A DNA stretch of 12,001 nt from JBDRCU01 sp043821485. Lineage in GTDB: Bacteria > Patescibacteriota > Minisyncoccia > 2-02-FULL-40-12 > IGHO2-01-FULL-4-A. The position numbers and the translations under genes are program-made. Location: assembly GCA_043821485.1 (NCBI GenBank), contig JBDRCU010000049.1:1-12001 (forward strand), in the 5' to 3' direction. Under the pieces are notes generated by a model. That model did no database searches, was not told the DNA's origin, and was given only the letters and a program-made list of their open reading frames with translations. Of this stretch, positions 7,921 through 12,001 are shown piece by piece. Each line of letters opens with the position of its first letter. Within the stretch, counting starts at the first letter, position 1.

Positions 7921-7995
7921 TTTAGCTGTAAGCTTTAAGCTTTAAGCTGCAAGCTATAAGCTATAAGCTTAATCCTTACGGCTTACAGCTTACCG
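7921..7995. repeat. TAAGNNN heptad repeat R2 with inverted arm
   Basis: Heptad units run from about 7929 to 7970 (TAAGCTT, TAAGCTT, TAAGCTG, CAAGCTA, TAAGCTA, TAAGCTT), followed by AATCCTTA and an inverted arm. GCTGTAAGC at 7925-7933 pairs perfectly with GCTTACAGC at 7981-7989. The element fills nearly the entire 78-base gap between the stop of the CheB gene (7996) and the ATG of the four-helix-bundle gene (7917). It may act as a terminator, as an mRNA-stabilising hairpin, or as a mobile intergenic repeat. The sequence alone cannot decide. Confidence 0.85.
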
Positions 7996-9030
7996 CTAGT
8001 AAGCAAACTTCACAATCTCTTTAGCCATTTCTTCAACAGGCAAAACATAATCTGCCACACCTGCATCGATCACTTCTTTAGGCATTCCAAAGATAAGAGC
8101 AGATTCATCTTGAGCTATTGTTGTGCCCCCTAATGTTTTTATTGCCTTCATTCCCTCAACACCATCACACCCCATGCCTGTTAGAATAATACCTAAAGTT
8201 TTTTGGTCATAAATTTTAGCAACTGATTTCATTACCAAGTCAATAGAAGGCGTTGTCCCTGGTTTATTGCTATTAACCTTTTCAATTGTAATTACCGTGT
8301 TTGATTCACTAAGTTTCATGCATTGAGCCTGGCAGCCACCAGGGATCACATAAACAATTCCATGATGAATCTGTTCTTCATTTTCGGCAACTTTAACCAC
8401 CATATTACATATTTGCTTAAATCTTTTTACAATACTCTCTGTAAAAGCAACTGCGGGCATGTGTTGAACAATGATAATAGGCAGATTAAAATCACCTGGC
8501 AATCCAGACAAAAGAATTTCTAGTGTTTGCAATCCCCCTGTAGAGGCCCCAATCACAACAATTTTGTCTGTTTCTGAGACATGACTTTCAAGTGTTTCCT
8601 GCGTCTTTGTTGTTAACGATTCGATTTTATTTACATCAACTTTTGCTGCAGCTCTAATCTCATTTGCTAGTTGCTCTTTAACAGCACCTATATCCAAAGA
8701 AAGCTCACCTGATGGCTTTAAAACAAACCCCACAGCACCTGCTTCTAAACATTCTAATGTAATATCAGCATCTTCAGCGCTATAAGCAGATAAGACAATC
8801 ACTGGGGTGGGATATTCTTTCATTATTTTTTTTAGTGTTGTTAGGCCGCTCCAGCCTGTCATGGCAAGATCTAGTGTGACAACATCAGGTTTTAAACTAG
8901 CTATCTTTTTTAAAGCTTCTTGTCCGCTCTTTGCTGTATCAGAAATCTCAATGTCTGAAAAACCAGCTAGCATACGTGGGATGAGTTGACGCATAAAGAG
9001 GGAGTCATCTACTATGAGCACTTTTATCAT
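7996..9030 (-). CDS. cheB: CheB-type chemotaxis protein-glutamate methylesterase/deamidase
   Basis: A 344-residue response regulator with an N-terminal receiver and a C-terminal methylesterase, which removes methyl groups from chemoreceptor glutamates in the cytoplasm. The receiver (1-120) has D8, D9, the phosphorylation site D54 and K105. The linker is about 121-153. The catalytic domain (about 154-344) keeps the triad: S163 in GASTGG, H190 in VQHMP and D289 in GMGCDG. Length is close to the usual value of about 350. The receiver loop reads LDLAMTGWSG where most CheB proteins have LDVEMPxMDG. CheY lies upstream, separated by heptad element R3, which reaches within about six bases of the ATG; I see no Shine-Dalgarno site. 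No cheR or cheA is in the window, so the kinase that phosphorylates it must be encoded elsewhere. Confidence 0.95.
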   Translation of the reverse strand: MIKVLIVDDSLFMRQLIPRMLAGFSDIEISDTAKSGQEALKKIASLKPDVVTLDLAMTGWSGLTTLKKIMKEYPTPVIVLSAYSAEDADITLECLEAGAVGFVLKPSGELSLDIGAVKEQLANEIRAAAKVDVNKIESLTTKTQETLESHVSETDKIVVIGASTGGLQTLEILLSGLPGDFNLPIIIVQHMPAVAFTESIVKRFKQICNMVVKVAENEEQIHHGIVYVIPGGCQAQCMKLSESNTVITIEKVNSNKPGTTPSIDLVMKSVAKIYDQKTLGIILTGMGCDGVEGMKAIKTLGGTTIAQDESALIFGMPKEVIDAGVADYVLPVEEMAKEIVKFAY

Positions 9031-9033
9031 TTA

Positions 9034-9108
9034 TTAGCTATAAGCTATAAGCCGTAAGGACTAAGCTTAATCCCCACTTAATCCTTAAAGCTTACAGCTT
9101 ATAGCTTA
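9034..9108. repeat. TAAGNNN heptad repeat R3, long imperfect hairpin
   Basis: Arms 9036-9060 and 9082-9106 are inverted copies matching at 22 of 25 positions, around a 21-base loop. The left arm reads as heptads TAAGCTA, TAAGCCG, TAAGGAC, TAAGCTT. The element occupies the gap between the cheY stop codon, which it supplies (TAA on the - strand at 9106-9108), and the cheB start (9030). A hairpin of this length in an operon could cause partial termination, protect mRNA 3' ends, or limit cheB translation. Confidence 0.9.
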
Positions 9109-9465
9109 AAGATACTTTTCTACCAAACCTAATACTTCTTCTTCGTTAAAAGGTTTAATAAGATATTCTTTGGCTCCAACAGATTTGCATTCATTAATAA
9201 TCTCATCATAACCCACAGCTGTCAGCATCACTATCTTTGCATCAGGATTAACTTTTAATATTTCTTTTAAAACATGCACTCCAGCCTCTTCACCATCGGG
9301 CATAATGATGTCTAACAAAACCAAATCGGGTTTTTCTTTTTTAAATGTTTCAACAGCTTCTTTGCTTGATCCTGCCTCAACTATTTGATGCTTTTGTTTA
9401 GCTAATATTTTATTTAATCTTAAACGAATAAATGATGAATCATCGACTATAAGTATTTTTGACAT
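9106..9465 (-). CDS. cheY: CheY-like single-domain response regulator
   Basis: A 119-residue stand-alone receiver. The acidic pocket is D8 and D9, the phospho-acceptor is D52 (LLDIIMP), T82 follows VML, and K104 lies in YLIKP, so every conserved residue needed for phosphorylation is present. It has no output domain, as expected for a CheY that acts by binding a motor or another protein. GGGAG about seven bases upstream of the ATG is a good ribosome site, unlike those of the repeat-flanked genes. It sits between a small helical protein (30-base gap) and cheB. Assignment to chemotaxis rather than another chemosensory output rests on the neighbours; no flagellar or pilus gene is visible. Its stop codon is part of repeat R3. 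Confidence 0.92.
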   Translation of the reverse strand: MSKILIVDDSSFIRLRLNKILAKQKHQIVEAGSSKEAVETFKKEKPDLVLLDIIMPDGEEAGVHVLKEILKVNPDAKIVMLTAVGYDEIINECKSVGAKEYLIKPFNEEEVLGLVEKYL

Positions 9466-9495
9466 TTTAATCTCCCATTTGTTTTAATACAAAAC

Positions 9496-9726
9496 TCACT
9501 GATTTTTTAATTCAAGTATCTCATTTTTAAATTTTTTTACTTTTTCCTCACTAATATAGGCTGTAGCCGTTAATTCAATTGTATCTGCAAGCCTTTCTAA
9601 GTGTTCTTCTGTTAGTTCTTGTAATTCAATTTTAAAGGCTATACGACACCTTCTTTCAATATATTCTTTAGCGGCAATGCCGAGATAGTTTTTTGCAACA
9701 TTAATGACATCATTGTAAAGCGCCAT
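9496..9726 (-). CDS. Small helical protein of the chemosensory cluster, function unknown
   Basis: A 76-residue, Cys-poor, charged protein (begins MALYNDVINVAKNYLG, then AAKEYIERRCRIAFKIE) with no signal peptide or membrane segment. The pattern suggests three helices, about 2-32, 38-54 and 57-74. I do not recognise the family with certainty. The ATG is only two bases from the stop of the dCache-HAMP gene, and the ribosome site (AAGGAGAAGGAA) lies within the end of that gene, so the two are almost certainly translated together. CheY follows after 30 bases. This points to a partner or adaptor for the sensor or the response regulator; that is inference from position only. Confidence 0.8.
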   Translation of the reverse strand: MALYNDVINVAKNYLGIAAKEYIERRCRIAFKIELQELTEEHLERLADTIELTATAYISEEKVKKFKNEILELKNQ

Positions 9727-9728
9727 AT

Positions 9729-10871
9729 CTATTCCTTCTCCTTCAAATATTTAATGGCAGCCAGCATCCGCTCAAAACTTTCTGCTAATTTACCAATTTC
9801 ATCACGTGATTTAATATTTATTTGAACTCCCAAATCACCTTTGCTAATTCTATCTGCAGCATCTGTAAGGTCTTTAATTGGCTTAACAATGCCAGAGGCC
9901 ATAATAAAGGCGACCAGAAAAATAATAAACGCAATCAATATGCAAGCAAGTAAAATATAATAAGCCATTTCTTTTTTTGGTTGAGCAACTTCTTTGGCAT
10001 CCATTTTTGTTACCAGCCCCCAATTCACAACAGAAATATATCTCCAAGACGCCAAAACTTTTACACCCCTATAATCTGTTGAAAAACCTTGGCCGCTTTT
10101 TCCTTCTGCTGCCATCTGTAAAGGAATTCCTATGGTGTCTCCAATTGTTATTCTCTTCTCAAGAGCTGCTTTTTCATCAAATCGCGTAGGATTTAATATA
10201 ACAACGTCATTTCCGCTTAATGCAACGATAACTGTTTCGCCGGTTTCTCCAAGACCCGTATAATCACGAACGACGCTGTATAGTGAATCTAAGTTTAGTC
10301 TTACTGCAAGCACACCTATTAAGGTTTTGTCTTCTTTTGTTATTGGTGTTGAAATAACAATCGATGGCTTTTCGGTAATGGGTGAAAGAAACACGCCTTG
10401 GATAAATGTCTTTGCTTTGCCTTTGACAAAGTAATCATAATCTTTTGCATCTTTGTTTTCATTTGTTTTATTTGTCGAGGTTGTGATCATTCCAGACGCA
10501 CCAATAATGAAAACCTCTTCAAATTTTGCGCTCTCACCAAGGAGACCATTGAGTTTATTACGCAATTTTTCATATGCTGTGCTTTTTTCTTCTTCAACCT
10601 CAATAGCCTTAAGCTCAGAAATTGAAGCTATAAGCTGTAATGAAGTCACACCTCTTTCAACTTGGTCAATGCTATCAGTTATCGTGGCCTCTATGGCTCT
10701 ATATTTTATCTCTGATATACCTTTGAAAGACGATGTGAGTGTCTTTTCTAGATATATATCGGTTCTTGTATAGGTGAGATAAGAAATGACTATAATTGGA
10801 ACAATGGCGATAGTGAGCAAAACAAACATGAGTTTTGTTCGTAAACTAACACTTAATCTTTGGTTGGACAT
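9729..10871 (-). CDS. dCache-HAMP sensor protein without an output domain
   Basis: A 380-residue membrane sensor. TM1 is about 13-33, the periplasmic dCache-type domain about 35-300 (FEEVFIIGASGMITTSTN, PSIVISTPI, LIGVLAVRLNLDSLYSVV, VNWGLVTKMD), TM2 about 304-326, and the HAMP domain about 328-378 (GIVKPIKDLTDAADRISKGD, DEIGKLAESFERM). The chain then ends at YLKEKE. The usual chemoreceptor, kinase or cyclase domain is missing, and there is no sign of a frameshift: the next gene starts two bases later and does not encode a signalling domain. It may signal through HAMP contacts with another receptor, or through the small protein encoded next to it. The start follows heptad element R4 closely, and only a weak AAGAAAA precedes it. 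Codons 78-82 contain a 15-base match to the repeat. Confidence 0.88.
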   Translation of the reverse strand: MSNQRLSVSLRTKLMFVLLTIAIVPIIVISYLTYTRTDIYLEKTLTSSFKGISEIKYRAIEATITDSIDQVERGVTSLQLIASISELKAIEVEEEKSTAYEKLRNKLNGLLGESAKFEEVFIIGASGMITTSTNKTNENKDAKDYDYFVKGKAKTFIQGVFLSPITEKPSIVISTPITKEDKTLIGVLAVRLNLDSLYSVVRDYTGLGETGETVIVALSGNDVVILNPTRFDEKAALEKRITIGDTIGIPLQMAAEGKSGQGFSTDYRGVKVLASWRYISVVNWGLVTKMDAKEVAQPKKEMAYYILLACILIAFIIFLVAFIMASGIVKPIKDLTDAADRISKGDLGVQINIKSRDEIGKLAESFERMLAAIKYLKEKE

Positions 10872-10878
10872 AATTTTC

Positions 10879-10966
10879 TTAGCTATAAGCTGTAAGCTAT
10901 AAGGATTAAGCTTTCATCCTTATAGCTTAATCCTTAATCCTTACTGCTTATAGCTTATAGCTTTTA
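10879..10966. repeat. TAAGNNN heptad repeat R4, long imperfect hairpin
   Basis: Arms 10881-10907 and 10936-10962 are inverted copies matching at 24 of 27 positions. The left arm reads as TAAGCTG, TAAGCTA, TAAGGAT, TAAGCTT heptads; the loop contains further AATCCTTA-type units. It fills the 92-base gap between the CheW stop (10964-10966, TAA, at the edge of the element) and the ATG of the dCache-HAMP gene (10871). Same family as R1, R2 and R3. Confidence 0.9.
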
Positions 10967-11617
10967 GTTCTTTTTCTGTTTTTTCTTCGATTTCTTTTTA
11001 TTTATACTGCCTTCTTGGTCTTCGTCATTTTCCTCTACATCATCAGCACCATGCTCCCTCTGTATGTCTGCCAATCTCACTAACTCATCCTCTGAAAGCA
11101 CTTGTTTTAAATCGAGTAATATAATGAGCCGGTTCTCATGGACAACAACCCCAACAACATATTCTTCGTGTATTTTAGTAACAAGACCTGGCGTGTCTTT
11201 GATGTTGGACTCTGGCAGTCTCATGACCTCAGTCACCTCATCGACCAAAAGACCGAAAGGATTTTTTGCTTCTCTTGTTACTACAATATGTAGTTCATCT
11301 GGATCTCTGGGTGGTGAAAGAAAAAAACGCTCCCTCAAATCAATTGTGATGATGACTTCGCCTCTAATATTAATAATGCCTTTAATAAATCTAGGTGAAT
11401 CAGGTATGGGGGTAATAATGCCGGCCTTGATGATTTCTCTGACTTCTTCAATTCTAACGCCAAATTCATCTTCACCTAATCTAAAGACTATTAACTGTTC
11501 CAGTCGCTCTTCTTGTTCTCTAACATGACGCGGGCTGTTTTTCATTTCTTCAAGGATAACATTACTTTTTTTGCTCATCATAACATTTATATCCCTGTCT
11601 GTTGTTTTTTGCTCCAT
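10964..11617 (-). CDS. cheW: CheW-type chemotaxis coupling protein with charged C-terminal tail
   Basis: CheW links chemoreceptors to the kinase CheA. From the start chosen here the protein has 217 residues. The CheW domain is about 39-181 (LIVFRLGEDEFGVRIEEVRE, FIKGIINIRGEVIITIDLRE, GLLVDEVTEVMRLPES, YVVGVVVHENRLIILLDLKQ). It is preceded by a polar extension of about 38 residues and followed by a tail of about 35 residues that is first acidic (DDVEENDEDQE), then very basic (NKKKSKKKQKKN). A typical CheW is about 150-170 residues. I chose ATG 11617 because GAGG (11625-11628) lies seven bases upstream; ATG 11644 would add nine residues and overlap the receptor gene by 17 bases. The MCP remnant directly upstream suggests receptor and coupler were one operon. 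Confidence 0.92.
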   Translation of the reverse strand: MEQKTTDRDINVMMSKKSNVILEEMKNSPRHVREQEERLEQLIVFRLGEDEFGVRIEEVREIIKAGIITPIPDSPRFIKGIINIRGEVIITIDLRERFFLSPPRDPDELHIVVTREAKNPFGLLVDEVTEVMRLPESNIKDTPGLVTKIHEEYVVGVVVHENRLIILLDLKQVLSEDELVRLADIQREHGADDVEENDEDQEGSINKKKSKKKQKKN

Positions 11618-11624
11618 AACATTA

Positions 11625-11628
11625 CCTC
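11625..11628 (-). promoter_or_regulatory. Ribosome binding site deciding the cheW start
   Basis: GAGG on the - strand, seven bases before ATG 11617. It overlaps the TAG stop codon of the MCP remnant (11628-11630), so translation of cheW was probably coupled to that of the receptor before the receptor gene was interrupted. Confidence 0.6.
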
Positions 11629-11862
11629 TATTCTCCTTCCTCATCCTCTGGCAGCTTGTTCATGCCTTTTAATTCAGCATCATCAATATCCTCTTGCCCC
11701 AAGACCTTAAATCTTCTCAAAGCTGATCTTAATTCTGATGAAAGATCTGTGAGTTTTTGAGACGCACCTGCCATCTGTTGCATAGATGTTGTTTGTTGTT
11801 GTATTGATGTTGACATTTGACCCGCACCCAAGGCTGCTTGTTCTGACGTTGTGGCAATTTCT
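11628..11862 (-). pseudogene. C-terminal remnant of a methyl-accepting chemotaxis protein, cut by an IS
   Basis: The - strand frame from the IS junction to TAG 11628-11630 encodes EIATTSEQAALGAGQMSTSI..., QQMAGASQKLTDLSSELRSA, LRRFKV and an acidic tail ending PEDEEGE. This is the last signalling-domain helix of a chemoreceptor, including the usual serine/glutamine-rich end and the (L)xxLxxxLRRFKV terminus. Upstream of EIATTSEQ the frame leaves receptor sequence and meets a stop in insertion-sequence DNA, so at least this copy lacks its sensor, membrane and hairpin-tip regions unless the rest lies beyond the insertion. No pentapeptide for CheR/CheB docking is present at the C-terminus. It directly precedes cheW. 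Confidence 0.85.
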
Positions 11863-12001
11863 GGTTCTTTCGTATTAATTGTGGAGTCTCGGGTTTAAAA
11901 GCCCACAATGTTGATGGATTTTCAGCCTAAAATAATCAATATCTCTATAACCATAAGCCATCCTTTTTAGTCGTTTGATCTTATTGTTAAAGCCTTCAGA
12001 T
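11863..12001. mobile_element. End of an ISL3-like insertion sequence
   Basis: Receptor-coding sequence stops at 11862 and the next bases, GGTTCTTTCGTATTAATT, resemble the GG(C/T)TCTTT-type termini of the ISL3 family. The transposase C-terminus lies just inside. The element continues past the right edge, so the other end and any target duplication cannot be seen. ISL3-family elements usually duplicate 8 bases of target; if the boundary is right, CAATTTCT (11855-11862) should recur beyond the far end. Confidence 0.75.
11875..12001 (-). CDS. ISL3-family transposase, C-terminal 41 codons (partial)
   Basis: The - strand frame entering at 12000 reads SEGFNNKIKRLKRMAYGYRD, then IDYFRLKIHQHCG and a short tail ending in TAA at 11875-11877. 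EGxNNKIKxxKRxxYGYRDxxYFRLK is the hallmark C-terminal block of ISL3 (IS204/IS1001/IS1165-type) transposases; it contains the glutamate of the DDE catalytic triad (E in SEGFNNKIK). The rest of the gene lies outside the window, so whether it is intact is unknown. It is oriented in the same direction as the chemosensory genes and could lead transcription into them. Confidence 0.88.
   Translation of the reverse strand, partial: SEGFNNKIKRLKRMAYGYRDIDYFRLKIHQHCGLLNPRLHN

Noticed and set aside
7534..7995. CRISPR-like array or rRNA intervening sequence
   Set aside because: The repeats are seven-base degenerate units without spacers, and no Cas gene is near. The four-helix-bundle gene is of the intervening-sequence type, but no 23S rRNA sequence flanks it.
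10453..10773. 106-codon open frame on the + strand
   Set aside because: Antisense to the dCache sensor gene, with no recognisable domain or ribosome site.
11064..11528. 154-codon open frame on the + strand
   Set aside because: It is antisense to cheW, whose protein matches its family throughout; the + frame is Ser/Thr-rich shadow sequence.

Overview
The window looks like a chromosomal segment from an AT-rich, Gram-negative-type, probably uncultured bacterium. It carries secreted beta-helix proteins whose C-terminal sorting-like domains end in KIAVIK, a dispersed S23-type four-helix-bundle gene, and chemosensory genes separated by short intergenic repeats. These traits together recall lineages such as Omnitrophota or neighbouring candidate phyla. 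That placement is inference: there is no rRNA or other marker gene here.

Left half (1-7533, + strand): a tandem family of exported proteins sharing a FlgD-like Ig C-terminal domain (CTD). The window opens on the last 30 codons of one member (1-93). Three complete genes follow: a membrane-anchored DUF362 protein with PKD and Ig-like domains (173-2464), and two signal-peptide/PKD/parallel-beta-helix proteins (2649-4883 and 5044-7533). Two of the gaps contain orphan CTD ends, one of 39 codons (2509-2628) and one of 16 (4943-4993). They look like scars of lost or rearranged family members, so the locus appears to evolve by duplication, passenger exchange and recombination through the CTD.

Middle (7534-7995): a four-helix-bundle (23S rRNA intervening-sequence type) gene on the - strand. 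It is bracketed by near-identical 27-base direct repeats made of a degenerate heptad, TAAGNNN.

Right half (7996-11862, - strand): a chemosensory cluster, read right to left as MCP C-terminal remnant, CheW, dCache-HAMP sensor without an output domain, small helical protein, CheY, CheB. Heptad repeats, mostly folded as long imperfect hairpins, fill three of the gaps on this strand. They sit directly at stop codons and just upstream of start codons. No CheA or CheR is visible.

Right edge (11863-12001): the end of an ISL3-like insertion sequence. The last 41 codons of its transposase are present, and its terminus begins GGTTCTTTCG. It has cut off the 5' part of the MCP gene. No rRNA, tRNA, CRISPR array or gene-free stretch over 300 bases was seen.
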